A stretch of 24,462 nt of DNA from a virus. The notes beneath the pieces were generated by a model. The model saw only the letters and a list, made by a program, of their open reading frames with translations. It was not told where the DNA came from and ran no database searches. The stretch lies in the IMG/VR virus record IMGVR_UViG_3300042314_000185, positions 1 through 24,462 of that record. One strand, given 5' to 3'. Below are positions 1 through 8,942 of this stretch, one piece after another; positions within the stretch are counted from its first letter, which is position 1, and each line of letters starts with the position of its first letter. A program made the position numbers and the translations under genes.

Positions 1-306
1 GGCAACCTCCTGCCCTACATTGTTGTGCAGTATTCCGACATGTACCCCGGAAGCAGCAACGGTATCCTAGGTGCTCGCTATGACAGCGGCCAGTCTTACG
101 CAATCATCACTTGCGTGTCGGCAAACCAGCGGGCATCTCGTCAGGTAGCAGACCTTGTGCGTGACAAGCTCACTGGTTTTACGCCTGATGATGGCGGCGA
201 ACTTCGCTTTGCCGGTGGCGCAATCGACTACGCAAACCCAGACGTAAAGCCAAACCGCTACATCGCTGAAGTCGCCTTTACTTTTGCGGTCAACACCGCA
301 TGGTAA
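1..306 (+). CDS. Putative tail terminator / tail completion protein (5' partial)
   Basis: The reading frame is open from the first base of the window (G-N-L-L-P-Y-I-V-V-Q), so the gene starts upstream and 101 residues are visible. It stops just before a small charged protein and the major tail protein, the place where siphoviruses usually carry the tail terminator, which caps the tail tube and joins it to the head. The visible sequence is a compact alpha/beta protein with no membrane segment: a YIVVQYSD strand, a Gly/Ser loop, an Ala/Arg-rich helix (SANQRASRQVADLVRDKL) and a final strand set ending IAEVAFTFAVNTAW. This fits the small tail-terminator fold, but no diagnostic motif is visible. 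The role is inferred mainly from gene order; a head-tail connector subunit is the alternative. Confidence 0.55.
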   Translation, partial: GNLLPYIVVQYSDMYPGSSNGILGARYDSGQSYAIITCVSANQRASRQVADLVRDKLTGFTPDDGGELRFAGGAIDYANPDVKPNRYIAEVAFTFAVNTAW

Positions 307-331
307 AATAGTAGAGATTGGAAGGATTACG

Positions 332-613
332 ATGGCTCTAGCTATTAATCTAAGAACGGGTAAAACCGTTAGTGTTCCTGACCACTACATTGGTCACGAA
401 GTTTTGGGCAAGGACTTGGCTCCCTTTGATGGTGCTGAGGTCAAGGCTGCTCCAAAGAAAGAAAAGAAAAAGAAGTCCGCTGAGTACATCCCAGCTGCAG
501 TTGATGCAGACGGTGACGGCCTGGTTCAGGAAGGCACTGAATGGGAGCGCCCAGTTGAGACTGAAATCGAGGAGCAGCCTGCTCCAAACAACATCGAAGA
601 GAACGAGGAATAA
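332..613 (+). CDS. Small charged protein with acidic DxDxDG loop, between tail terminator and major tail protein
   Basis: A 93-residue protein. The ATG at 332 follows a GGAAGG ribosome site at 320-325. An in-frame ATG at 284 lies inside the preceding gene without a good ribosome site, so 332 is preferred. The N-terminal half (LRTGKTVSVPDHYIGHEVLG) is followed by a Lys-rich stretch (PKKEKKKK), then the acidic loop DADGDGLVQEGTEWERP and a Glu-rich tail. The DxDxDG loop looks like a calcium-binding loop, although the usual position-12 acidic residue is shifted by one. Similar DGDG-V-Q-GTEWERP strings are familiar from actinobacteriophage structural genes. Its position suggests a virion or tail-assembly role; the function is unknown. 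Confidence 0.7.
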   Translation: MALAINLRTGKTVSVPDHYIGHEVLGKDLAPFDGAEVKAAPKKEKKKKSAEYIPAAVDADGDGLVQEGTEWERPVETEIEEQPAPNNIEENEE

Positions 614-616
614 AGC

Positions 617-1699
617 ATGGCAACAAAGATGCTACGTCCGAACGTTGGACTTTATGTTGCTGCCGCAGATGCGTTTGCAAACTGGACCGCTCCAACGCTG
701 TCCGAGATTACCAGCGCAACCAAGGTATTCAACATCTCTCCAGCAGTTACTGACGACTACACCCTAAACATGACCGACAGCGACACCGATGACTCTCTAG
801 CCATCGTTGACAACGCTTCGGTTTCTACCCCTACCTACAGCAACTACGAGGCTTCTCTAGATGGTTTCCGCGACGCAGACGCTGAAGCAGACTCCGTCTA
901 CAACAAGTTCCGCTCGCTGTTCTCCGCACCAGACGTTAAGTACTACCTAATCAAGCGTGTTGGCAAGGTTCACGATGCAGCATTTGCTCAGGGTGACCTA
1001 ATCAGCATCTACGGCGTAAAGACTGACTTCCCAATCGAGATTATTGGCGACGGCGAGATGATTCGTCACGGCGCACGTTTCTTGACCACTGGTGAGGTTC
1101 GTGTTAACGTTGCAGTTGGCGCAGGTACCGCAAGCACTGGCCCACAGCTTAAGTCTATCGTTGGAACTAAGTCTGTTTCCAACGGTAAGGTCAAGGTTTG
1201 GTGGGTTCCAGTTAGCAACATCTCTGGCACTGAGGACGAGTTTGTCGAGGGACCTTCGGTCGCTGACATCGAGGCTTCTGGCTCTGTAGACCTAACCGAG
1301 GCAATCGCTTGGGACAGCTACGAGCTAGGTGCAACTGACTCCAACAAGATTGACGACCGTGGTATCCTCGACGAGGGACAGGTTCAGACTCGTGGATTCG
1401 CGCAGTTCTCTGGCTCCCTAATGTTCTTCCGCGGTATCCGCTCGGAGAGCACCGGAGCTTACTACAACGCATTTGAGACCTTCAAGGCAGCTACCGACGG
1501 TTCCCGTCCAGTTGGCTTCTTGGTCACCCGCGTTGGCATCCCAGCTTCTACCGCCTTGGACGAGGACCAGGAAGTTTCTGCTTACAAGTTTATTGCAGAC
1601 GCATTCATGGACAACACCGAGGGTGAGGACAGCGTTAAGTTCATGGTGAACTTCGCACCTCAGGGTAAGCTTGGTGTTAACGTTACTACCGTAGCGTAA
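617..1699 (+). CDS. Major tail (tube) protein
   Basis: A 360-residue protein starting at ATG 617, three nt after the previous stop, with GAGGAA at 605-610 as ribosome site. It is followed by a strong terminator and then by the frameshifted tail assembly chaperone pair, the canonical position of the major tail protein. The sequence is beta-rich with many Asp/Thr/Ser turns and no membrane segment. It includes LYVAAADAFANWTAPTLSEITSATKVFNISPAV at the start, a TYSNYEASLDGFRDADAEADSVYNKFRSLF segment and a YYLIKRVGKVHDAAFAQGDLISIYGVKTDFP strand block, consistent with a polymerising tube subunit. Length is within the range for siphovirus tail tube proteins carrying an extra domain. The assignment rests on synteny plus general character, not on a catalytic motif. 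Confidence 0.8.
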   Translation: MATKMLRPNVGLYVAAADAFANWTAPTLSEITSATKVFNISPAVTDDYTLNMTDSDTDDSLAIVDNASVSTPTYSNYEASLDGFRDADAEADSVYNKFRSLFSAPDVKYYLIKRVGKVHDAAFAQGDLISIYGVKTDFPIEIIGDGEMIRHGARFLTTGEVRVNVAVGAGTASTGPQLKSIVGTKSVSNGKVKVWWVPVSNISGTEDEFVEGPSVADIEASGSVDLTEAIAWDSYELGATDSNKIDDRGILDEGQVQTRGFAQFSGSLMFFRGIRSESTGAYYNAFETFKAATDGSRPVGFLVTRVGIPASTALDEDQEVSAYKFIADAFMDNTEGEDSVKFMVNFAPQGKLGVNVTTVA

Positions 1700-1712
1700 C
1701 ATCTGAATAGCT

Positions 1713-1754
1713 GACTGGGTGGGGTTTTGCGCCCGTTTACCCCACCCAGTCTTT
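1713..1754 (+). terminator. Intrinsic terminator after major tail protein
   Basis: A perfect 12-bp stem, GACTGGGTGGGG (1713-1724) with CCCCACCCAGTC (1740-1751), closes a 15-nt loop and is followed by TTT. It lies in the only sizeable gap (1700-1790) of the tail module, 14 nt after the major tail stop. It would boost the major tail transcript relative to downstream tail genes. The U-tract is short, so partial read-through is likely, as the downstream genes need. Confidence 0.85.
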
Positions 1755-1790
1755 CACCTCATAAACGGCAAATAAACGGAAGGCATACAA

Positions 1791-2360
1791 ATGAGCGATA
1801 ACGTAGTTGAACTTGTGCAGGAGGCACAGAAGCGCGGCAAGTTCTCACTTGCAGACGCAATCAAAGGCAGGGCATACCCAGAGAAGACCGTAGATGTTTA
1901 CATCGACGCCGCTTCCGGTGTTGAGTTTGAGTCCCTGCAAGAGGAAATCAAGAACCTAACCCCAGGCACCGAGGAGTACGAAGCTAAGTACGCCGAGATG
2001 GAGAAGGTTGCCGAAAAGATTAAGCAGTCAAAGCTAACCTTCCACCTACGCGGTGTTGGTCAGGGGACTGTTGAGAAGATTACCAAAGAGGCCGATGCCA
2101 AGTATCCTGATGCTGGCATTGAGAACTCCGACTGGTTAACCTACTACTTGTGCGGACTAGTTGCATCAAACATTGTCAAGGTTGTCGATGTTGATGGCAA
2201 TGAGGATGACAGCACCTTCACTACCGAGGAGATTATTGAGCTTCGCGGAGTGGTTCCAATCGACAGCTGGGCAATCCTAATCGACACCATGCAGAAGCTG
2301 ACTCTGGCTTCTAGCTACTTCGACTCAGTAACGGACGCAGGTTTTTTACCGAAGTCCTGA
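1791..2360 (+). CDS. Tail assembly chaperone, short form (gpG-like)
   Basis: A 189-residue protein starting at ATG 1791 with GGAAGG at 1778-1783. It is soluble and acidic: an N-terminal MSDNVVELVQEAQKRGKFSLADAIKGRAYPEKTVDVYIDAASG segment, a central coiled/charged helix (EEYEAKYAEMEKVAEKIKQSKL) and a C-terminal domain ending DSVTDAGFLPKS. Its position between major tail protein and tape measure gene, and the slippery heptamer in its last codons, identify it as the upstream tail assembly chaperone (lambda G equivalent). These proteins bind the tape measure protein and guide tube polymerisation, and are absent from the finished virion. The zero-frame stop is TGA 2358-2360, four codons after the slip site. 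Confidence 0.88.
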   Translation: MSDNVVELVQEAQKRGKFSLADAIKGRAYPEKTVDVYIDAASGVEFESLQEEIKNLTPGTEEYEAKYAEMEKVAEKIKQSKLTFHLRGVGQGTVEKITKEADAKYPDAGIENSDWLTYYLCGLVASNIVKVVDVDGNEDDSTFTTEEIIELRGVVPIDSWAILIDTMQKLTLASSYFDSVTDAGFLPKS

Positions 2361-2779
2361 GCTGGGATGGCAATAGAGGCTACGTAAACGCAATCAAAGC
2401 CTCCATTGCAGCGGGCATCAGGCCGGTCGCTATGCTGTTCCACGAGCAGCCTAGCGACCCCTGGGTCCCATTTGACTTCATGTTACTTGAAGCGTTCCAG
2501 ACCCTGCAGGACGAAACCTGTTCAGATTGCGGTAACCCTATTTGGATTTGCAGAAACGAAAGTGCTGCGAACGTTGGGTTTAAGATTAAGACCTCTACTT
2601 GCTTTGCTAAGGCTGAGCTAGATAGGTGGCAAGAAAAGGAAGACAAGAAGAAGTCTTCCAAGAAAGCCTACGGCCAGAACCCTTACATCGTCGCCTACAC
2701 CTATGACGAAGGCCCAATGCCCACAAGGGCTAGCTACTACTCCTACATGGCTGAGAAGGCTCAGGATAGTGTAGAATAG
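1791..2779 (+). CDS. Tail assembly chaperone, -1 frameshift fusion (gpGT-like)
   Basis: Slipping back one base at T TTT TTA (2342-2348) moves the ribosome from the frame of 1791 into the frame that runs to TAG 2777-2779. The product is about 329 residues: 186 from the upstream frame, then TEVLSWDGNRGYVNAIKASIAAGIRPVAMLFHEQPSDPW and onward. The downstream part has no ribosome site of its own near its first ATG (2432) and is open back past the slip site, which supports expression only by frameshifting. It carries a zinc-ribbon-like Cys set (CSDCGNPIWIC and a later C in KTSTCFAKAEL) and a Lys-rich C terminus. The fusion form is the lambda GT equivalent that recruits the tape measure protein to the tail tip complex. 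Confidence 0.85.
2342..2408 (+). promoter_or_regulatory. Programmed -1 ribosomal frameshift signal with possible downstream hairpin
   Basis: In the zero frame the codons are GCA GGT TTT TTA CCG, giving a textbook X XXY YYZ heptamer T TTT TTA at 2342-2348. Downstream, CAATAGAGGCT (2371-2381) can pair with AGCCTCCATTG (2398-2408), ten of eleven positions with one A-C mismatch, around a 16-nt loop. The spacer of 22 nt is longer than usual for a stimulatory structure, so the hairpin's role is uncertain while the slip site itself is strong. Confidence 0.85.
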
Positions 2780-2797
2780 TAGGTAACGATAGGTGGT

Positions 2798-5700
2798 GTG
2801 TCCTTGGAAATTCGTGCTAGAATTGCCCTTGAGGTAGCTAAGTTTCAGGCTAATGCAAAAGTTGTTATTGGCCAGTTCAAGGCTATGGGCACTGGCGCAG
2901 AGCGCTTCCAAAACAATGTTGACCACTATGCCAAGCGTAGCCTAGACCGCACAAAGACCCTCGGCACCGAACGCGTGCAGGATGCCAGCAAGACTGGCCA
3001 AGCAATTCTCGCAATCGAAAAGAAGATTGCCGACGACAGATACTCCGTCATTATGTCCGGAGTTCAAAAGGCCGAAAAAGCTAAGAGCAAGCTAGAGCTT
3101 GATGCCGTCCGCAATAGAGGCGGCATCACCCCTGGAACCAACGTGGGTCGCCCACTTCCAGTAACTAACAACCTAACTGCTGACCAGCGTAAGGAAATTG
3201 AGCGCTACCACGCTTGGTGGGTTCAGTCCCACAGGCAGACCGTTCAGCAGCAGGTAAAGGATGCCTACGCTGCTATGCGAAGCAGCAACGCTGCTTACCT
3301 AGAAGGCGTAAAGGTTCGCAATGCTGCAGCCGCTAAAGCCGCCGCCGATAGAGCAGCTCAAACTAAGCTTCTAATTCAGGCCGACAAAGCCTATGAAAAA
3401 GAGTACAGCGACTGGTGGAGAGCCGAGCTTAAGAAGCGTGCTGCGGAACAGCGAGCAACAGCAGCTGCCGCTGCCAAGCAGGGCGCTGACATGCAGTTTG
3501 CCCGAATGGTTGGCACTTTCCGTAGCGCTGACTTTGAAAACAAGCTAGCATCTACTCGCTATGCGCTTTACGACATTGGCAATAGATTCCTAGCCTTTGG
3601 AACAGCAGTCGAAGCTGCGGTCTTCCAGTCAGTAAAGGCATTCGCTGACTTTGAAAGCGCATTTACTTCAGTTGAAAGAACTTCTGAGTTAACTGGTAGT
3701 GCGCTTGATGATATGCGTACCAAGCTAATTGAAATCTCCACTACTATTCCAGTGGCCTTTGCAGATGTTACGAAGGTTGCAACCCTCGGTGCACAGATGG
3801 GTATTGCAGCTGACTCCCTAGATGAGTTTACTGATACTGTGGTTAAGTTCGCGGCCATCACCGGCATTAGCGTGGAGGAAACTGCTCAGTCATTTGGTCG
3901 ACTAGCTCAGCTAATGGATGTTCCAGTTTCCCAATTTGAGAACCTCTCTGCGGCCGTTGCCTATACCGGTGTTAACTCAGTAGCAACCGATACTGAAATC
4001 CTTAGAATGTCAGAGTCTATTGCAGCTGCTGCTAACCAAGCTGGCTTTGCCGCAGATGAGACTATCGGTTTCGCAGCCGCACTTGCCTCTCTAAAGGTCC
4101 GCCCAGAAGAGGCTCGTGGCGTACTTGTGCGACTTTTCAGGGAGATTGACCTGTCAGTTTCGCAGGGCGGAAAGAGCCTAAATGACTTTGCTAAGGTAGT
4201 AGGCTCAACCTCGACTGAGGCAGCAAACCTCTGGAAGCAAAACCCTAGCCAGTTTGTGCAGGCATTCCTAAACGGTGCACAGGCGACAGGTCAGCTAAAC
4301 CAAGTAATCACCGACCTTGGCATTACTAACAGCCGTGAACTTAACGTAATCCAGCGCCTCGCTGGAAACATGGATGTTCTAACTTCTGCCTTGGCAGACT
4401 CTCAAGAGCAATACGCATTGGGCAGCTACGCACAGGAGGCATACGGCAAGGTTGCAGATGACCTTAACTCCAAGCTTCAGGTTATGCAGAATAGCTTTGC
4501 TGCCCTTCAAGCTAAAATGGGAGAAGGCTTAGGCGAGGGCCTTAAGCCACTGGTCGACATTGTCACTTCAATTATCAAAGCCTTTAGCGGTCTTCCAAAG
4601 GAACTGCTAGCAACAATAACTTCAATTGGAGCAATTGCCGGAGCCTTTGTAATATTTAAGGGTGTGCTAGCCTTGAGCATCGCTGGAATGCTTGCTATGA
4701 GGCTAGCCATGCAAAACCTAGGGATGGCCGCTGGTGGTGCTGGTATTAACCTGATGACGCTGAGGGCCTCTATGGTCGCAGTGACGGGGCAAACTGGCAT
4801 CCTGTCCGGAGCTATGAATTTCCTTGGAATTAACTTAAACAAGGCGGCCATTGCAGTAAAGGGCTTCACTCTTTCTTGGGGTGCTATTGGAGCTATTGCA
4901 GCCGTTGCTGGTGCTATTGCCACTGCTGTCATTATGGTGGAGGAGAATGCCAAGAATGCTGGCAAGGCCATGTTTGATGCGGCAGGTGGAGTAGAAGCCT
5001 TCAACGCGGCAATCGCAAAAGACACTGAGGCGGGCGACGATACTTTTGGAGCATTAAAGCAGTCGCTAAAGGAACTTAGAGAAGAAGATGTAAAGTCCAG
5101 GAAAACCGCTTTAGAGGCAGCAGTTGCTAGAGAGAAGTCAAAGGCTGCAGTAACTGGAAATACTGAATCTGTAATAGCTGCAGAAAAGGCACTTGCTGAC
5201 TTTAACACCGAGCTTAAGACTGGCAATGAACTTATCGACGAGAACAGCAAGCTTGTTGGAAAGAACACTCAAGAGCTTATTCTTAACGCACTCAGCAAAT
5301 ACGGCGATGGAGAGGGCCAGGACTTCTGGACTCAGCTAGCACAGCTGGACCCTACTACAGAGGCAGCGCTTACCCAGCTTGGATTCGATGCGGCAGACAT
5401 GGTCGGGGCTGGCCTTGCAGAAGGCGGAGAGACTGCGGCTGAGTATTCTCAAAAGTACGTTACCGCACTGATGAATCTCGGAAACATTGGAGAGAACGCA
5501 GATATTTCCGTTCTCAAGGAATATCAAAGACAATGGGCCGATATGGGCATTGTTAAAACTACAGACGAGATTCAGGCCCTTGCGGATTCAGTTCGAGGAA
5601 CCAGCCTAGACCTAGTAAACGAAACTTACTTTGTAAAGCAAGCTGGAGAGGCTACCGATGGCTTTGTAAAGCAGTCACAGATTGCAACTAAAGCTACTGA

Positions 5701-8062
5701 GATTAAGGGTGAAGCATTTAATGCAGCTGGACTTGCTGCCGATGGTGAAGCCACCGAGGTAGAGTCCCTCAGCGATGCTCTTGTGCGGTATGGCAAAGAG
5801 GCTTCTGCAATTGGAACTGATAACGCTGATGTCTATGATTCGTTTGCAAACCTAGCACAGGCTTTGGCCGGCACCACTGGCGAGATTGACATTCTAACTC
5901 AAGATGGCCGAGACGCAATGGCTGCATGGTCTAGCTTTATGCAGGCTGCCATTGACAATGCAGTAGCAAACGACACTGGATTCCTTGGCTCAGTCAAGAG
6001 TATGGCTAGCGGTATTTACGCCCTAGGCCAAGAGGGTATTAACACCGGTCTGCAGTTTGAGCAGATGAAGAACTTCATCGTTAAGAACCTTGCTGCAACC
6101 ACTCCGGCGCTTAAGGGCTTTGCCTCCAATCTAGCTACCGCAATGGACACTGACTCGGTTATTGCGCAGATTGATGCTCAGCTTCTTTTGACTAGGGCTA
6201 TTCTCTCTAGGTCGCAAGCTGCTGGAGGAGCAGGTGCGGCAAACGCCAAGAGTGCTCAGGCCCAGATTGATGCACTAACCGCTTTGAGAAACTCCTTGGC
6301 AAGCAGCACTGACGCTAGCAAGTTTAGCTCTGTGTTCGACGATGCCATGAAGGATGTCAAGGACGGCGCTGACAAGGCCAAGACCGCACTTGAGAAACTT
6401 CTTGAAAAGATTGCATCGGCCTTCAAGTACACTAACGCATTCGTTGCGCTAAGAGGTTCGCTAGCAAGCCTTGGCCAGTCTCTAATTGACAACGGTAGAA
6501 ACTTTGACAGCTTCAGCGAGGCCGGACGAAGCAACATCGGCGCACTTCAGGACACCATCACTGAGCTTGCGAACAAGTCAGGTGGAGATACTCAGAAGTT
6601 TGCTAATGACCTAGTCTCGCTTCGCAAGGTGCTGGCTGACGCTGGTGTACCTGCAGCTGGACTTGGCATTATCGACGCTGTGCTTAAGAAGATTGGCAAG
6701 ACTGGTAAGGTCTCGACGGGTACCATTAAGGAACTTGCCAAGGCGCTTGGCAACATCGGTGCCACTAGAGCAACTCTTGAGAAGATTGTTGAAGCTACGT
6801 CAAAGATTGCGCAGGCTGTGACCAGCGCATTCAACGCTAACTTTGCTTACTCCGACTCTATTGATGCCGTAACTGCAGGCTGGGAGTCGATGGCCGAGTC
6901 CCAGAAGGCCGCAACTGAGCGCATTAAGCAGCTTCGTGAAGAGGCTGAGGGTGCAGCAGAAGCAATCACTGATGCAAAGAATGCAATTGATGCCGCAAAT
7001 GCAGCTATTGACAAGCTGACTGCCAACCGCGGAAAGCTTGAATACCAGCTGCAGATTGCGATTAAGTATGGAGATGCTCTTAGAGCTGAGCAGATTCGTG
7101 CTGACATTGCTGGCATTGATGCTGACATTGCTAAAGAGCGAACCAATATTGCAAATGCCAACAACCAGATTGTAACATCGCAACAGCGCATCAACGACAT
7201 TAACACCGAGGTTAACCGCCCTAAGACCGCTACCGAAATCATCGCTGAGAACAAGGCGCTCCGTGACATGGCAAGCAGCTATGGCAACATGACCACCTTT
7301 ATGCTGATGAACGCAAAGGAAGGTGACGACCTTAATAAGATTGTCAATGACCAAGTTGCTGCGTTCAAGGCTAACGCAATTGCCATGGGCTACACTGAGA
7401 CCCAGGCGCAGGCTGTGGCCACTGTTCTTCGAGACTCTTTGCTAGGTCAAATTGGAGCAGTAAACCAAGCCAAGATGGACCTTGGCATCACCGTTGATAC
7501 TAACACTGCAACCACTGACATTAGCACTTTTGTTGCAGATGCAAACACCCTCCTTGATGGTGTGGACGATGTTAAACTAACTGCAAACACTGCGACCGCC
7601 AAGAAGGAAGTCAAGGATGCCGTCAGTGCAATCAACGGAATCCTAGCTGGCATCAAGGACAAGACCGTAAAGGTCACCACCGTTTACCAAAGCACAGGTG
7701 GCAGTTCCCTAGGTGTCGTCAGAGCCGCAACCGGTGGTCTAGTCACTGGCCCTGGAACTGCAACAAGCGACAGCATCGCGGCCCGCCTCTCGAATGGCGA
7801 GTATGTAGTCAAGGCCAACGCTGTGCAGTACTATGGTGTAGACTTTATGAACGCACTAAACAACATGTCGCTACAGAGCGGTTCGCTAGGCGGAGCTAAC
7901 ATTTCAGTAGCAGGTAGCTCAACGGTTTACCTATCGCCTGAGGACCGTCAGCTACTTCGCGCAGCTATCGACAGGCCGATTGCTTTGTACACCGACAACG
8001 CAACCATCGCACATTCGGCCAATGCTGGCAACCAGCTTCTAGCGCAAAGAGGAATTAGATAA
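2798..8062 (+). CDS. Tape measure protein
   Basis: At 1754 residues this is the largest gene. It sets tail length and is ejected ahead of the DNA. The N-terminal 230 residues are charged and helical (many AAAKAAADRA-type heptads). Residues about 250-580 match the conserved TP901-type tape measure core (FADFESAFTSVERTSELTGS, TTIPVAFADVTKVATLGAQMGI, GFAAALASLKVRPEEARGVLVRLFREID). Hydrophobic segments lie near residues 603-640 and 693-715. A coiled coil (RIKQLREEAEGAAEAITDAKNAIDAANAAIDKL) comes before the C-terminal motif TATSDSIAARLSNGEYVVKANAV, typical of actinophage tape measures. At about 0.15 nm per residue the tail would be near 260 nm (inference). The start is ambiguous: GTG 2798 sits only one base after AGGTGG (2791-2796), whereas TTG 2804, two codons later, has better spacing. 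The stop overlaps the next ATG (TAATG). Confidence 0.93.
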   Translation: MSLEIRARIALEVAKFQANAKVVIGQFKAMGTGAERFQNNVDHYAKRSLDRTKTLGTERVQDASKTGQAILAIEKKIADDRYSVIMSGVQKAEKAKSKLELDAVRNRGGITPGTNVGRPLPVTNNLTADQRKEIERYHAWWVQSHRQTVQQQVKDAYAAMRSSNAAYLEGVKVRNAAAAKAAADRAAQTKLLIQADKAYEKEYSDWWRAELKKRAAEQRATAAAAAKQGADMQFARMVGTFRSADFENKLASTRYALYDIGNRFLAFGTAVEAAVFQSVKAFADFESAFTSVERTSELTGSALDDMRTKLIEISTTIPVAFADVTKVATLGAQMGIAADSLDEFTDTVVKFAAITGISVEETAQSFGRLAQLMDVPVSQFENLSAAVAYTGVNSVATDTEILRMSESIAAAANQAGFAADETIGFAAALASLKVRPEEARGVLVRLFREIDLSVSQGGKSLNDFAKVVGSTSTEAANLWKQNPSQFVQAFLNGAQATGQLNQVITDLGITNSRELNVIQRLAGNMDVLTSALADSQEQYALGSYAQEAYGKVADDLNSKLQVMQNSFAALQAKMGEGLGEGLKPLVDIVTSIIKAFSGLPKELLATITSIGAIAGAFVIFKGVLALSIAGMLAMRLAMQNLGMAAGGAGINLMTLRASMVAVTGQTGILSGAMNFLGINLNKAAIAVKGFTLSWGAIGAIAAVAGAIATAVIMVEENAKNAGKAMFDAAGGVEAFNAAIAKDTEAGDDTFGALKQSLKELREEDVKSRKTALEAAVAREKSKAAVTGNTESVIAAEKALADFNTELKTGNELIDENSKLVGKNTQELILNALSKYGDGEGQDFWTQLAQLDPTTEAALTQLGFDAADMVGAGLAEGGETAAEYSQKYVTALMNLGNIGENADISVLKEYQRQWADMGIVKTTDEIQALADSVRGTSLDLVNETYFVKQAGEATDGFVKQSQIATKATEIKGEAFNAAGLAADGEATEVESLSDALVRYGKEASAIGTDNADVYDSFANLAQALAGTTGEIDILTQDGRDAMAAWSSFMQAAIDNAVANDTGFLGSVKSMASGIYALGQEGINTGLQFEQMKNFIVKNLAATTPALKGFASNLATAMDTDSVIAQIDAQLLLTRAILSRSQAAGGAGAANAKSAQAQIDALTALRNSLASSTDASKFSSVFDDAMKDVKDGADKAKTALEKLLEKIASAFKYTNAFVALRGSLASLGQSLIDNGRNFDSFSEAGRSNIGALQDTITELANKSGGDTQKFANDLVSLRKVLADAGVPAAGLGIIDAVLKKIGKTGKVSTGTIKELAKALGNIGATRATLEKIVEATSKIAQAVTSAFNANFAYSDSIDAVTAGWESMAESQKAATERIKQLREEAEGAAEAITDAKNAIDAANAAIDKLTANRGKLEYQLQIAIKYGDALRAEQIRADIAGIDADIAKERTNIANANNQIVTSQQRINDINTEVNRPKTATEIIAENKALRDMASSYGNMTTFMLMNAKEGDDLNKIVNDQVAAFKANAIAMGYTETQAQAVATVLRDSLLGQIGAVNQAKMDLGITVDTNTATTDISTFVADANTLLDGVDDVKLTANTATAKKEVKDAVSAINGILAGIKDKTVKVTTVYQSTGGSSLGVVRAATGGLVTGPGTATSDSIAARLSNGEYVVKANAVQYYGVDFMNALNNMSLQSGSLGGANISVAGSSTVYLSPEDRQLLRAAIDRPIALYTDNATIAHSANAGNQLLAQRGIR

Positions 8063-8940
8063 TGGAACGCAAAGTCTACTTTGGTAACTCCGTCAAGCAG
8101 GTCTGGATACCTGCCCCTAAGACGGGCCTGAGCGCCTCTTCTAACGCTTTTTTCTCCGACTCTCAGCTACTCAGTGGTCGAGCATTTGTAAAGCGCTCAG
8201 CGGCCAACCACAGGCGTTTTAGCCCGGCTTGGACTGGACCGCTAAACGCTGACTCAATCAACGACAGCTTGCACACGGTTAAAGACTTCTTCGACGGCAT
8301 CTACGGCGATGGTCCATTCTACTGGCTAGACCCGTTCGCTATCGACACCAACCTGCTAGCTCCGAACTGGGCATCTCCGATGCTATCCGTTGGCGATTGG
8401 GGTTCGATTAGCTCAATCGGAACTGCGGCTTTGGTCGACACCGCTACCAACACCAAGAACTACCCTTACAAGTCTCTGCAGCTAACCTTTGGTGCATCGA
8501 TTGCAACCAGTACTAAGTTCGCTAGGTTCATCATCCCGACTGGCTACAAGTTCCACTTCGGATGGCATGGTGTGCAGACTTCAGGTGATGCAACCATTAT
8601 CCTTCGCGCCTATGACAGGGACGACAACTCCACCACCGACTTTGAGACTGACCCACTGGCAGTCACCAGCGCAATCAGGACTAACAGGTCAATCAGCGGC
8701 ACAACCTACTCGATGGTTGACGTGATTGTGAAGAACCCAACCGCATCTGCTAGCGTCATTTCCATTGCTGGGATGATTGCACAGGTGCTACCTGAGGCTG
8801 ACTCTGTTGCCCAAGGTGACTTCATCTCAGGCCGCGGTACTGCCGGTCTGCAGTTTGCTTCAGCTCCGACCATCACATACCTATCTGCTAAGATTAATGA
8901 CGGACTTGTCGAGCTTGCCACAAACTTTGTAGAGGAGTAA
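8062..8940 (+). CDS. Minor tail protein (distal-tail-like), directly after tape measure
   Basis: A 292-residue protein whose ATG overlaps the tape measure stop (TAATG), so the two are probably translationally coupled. The gene immediately after the tape measure in siphoviruses usually encodes the distal tail protein, the ring that connects tube and baseplate. Visible features fit a beta-sandwich structural protein: MERKVYFGNSVKQVWIPAPKTGL at the start, then FVKRSAANHRRFSPAWTGPL, DGIYGDGPFYWLDPFAIDTNLLAPNWASP, and a beta-rich carbohydrate-binding-like C-terminal half (residues about 120-290: SLQLTFGASIATSTKFARFIIPTGYKFHFGWHGVQ and onward). No signal peptide or membrane segment is present. The name rests on gene order; similar proteins in actinobacteriophages are annotated simply as minor tail protein. 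Confidence 0.75.
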   Translation: MERKVYFGNSVKQVWIPAPKTGLSASSNAFFSDSQLLSGRAFVKRSAANHRRFSPAWTGPLNADSINDSLHTVKDFFDGIYGDGPFYWLDPFAIDTNLLAPNWASPMLSVGDWGSISSIGTAALVDTATNTKNYPYKSLQLTFGASIATSTKFARFIIPTGYKFHFGWHGVQTSGDATIILRAYDRDDNSTTDFETDPLAVTSAIRTNRSISGTTYSMVDVIVKNPTASASVISIAGMIAQVLPEADSVAQGDFISGRGTAGLQFASAPTITYLSAKINDGLVELATNFVEE

Positions 8941-8942
8941 AG

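Noticed and set aside
372-767. + strand 131-codon frame overlapping the 93-residue protein and major tail protein
   Set aside because: It lies in another frame across two better-supported genes with ribosome sites; the translation is Arg/Leu/Gln-rich, typical of a shadow.
4507-5268. 253-codon - strand open frame inside the tape measure gene
   Set aside because: It is a shadow frame in a long biased-codon gene: Ser/Ala/Ile-rich, without a ribosome site and opposite a highly convincing gene.
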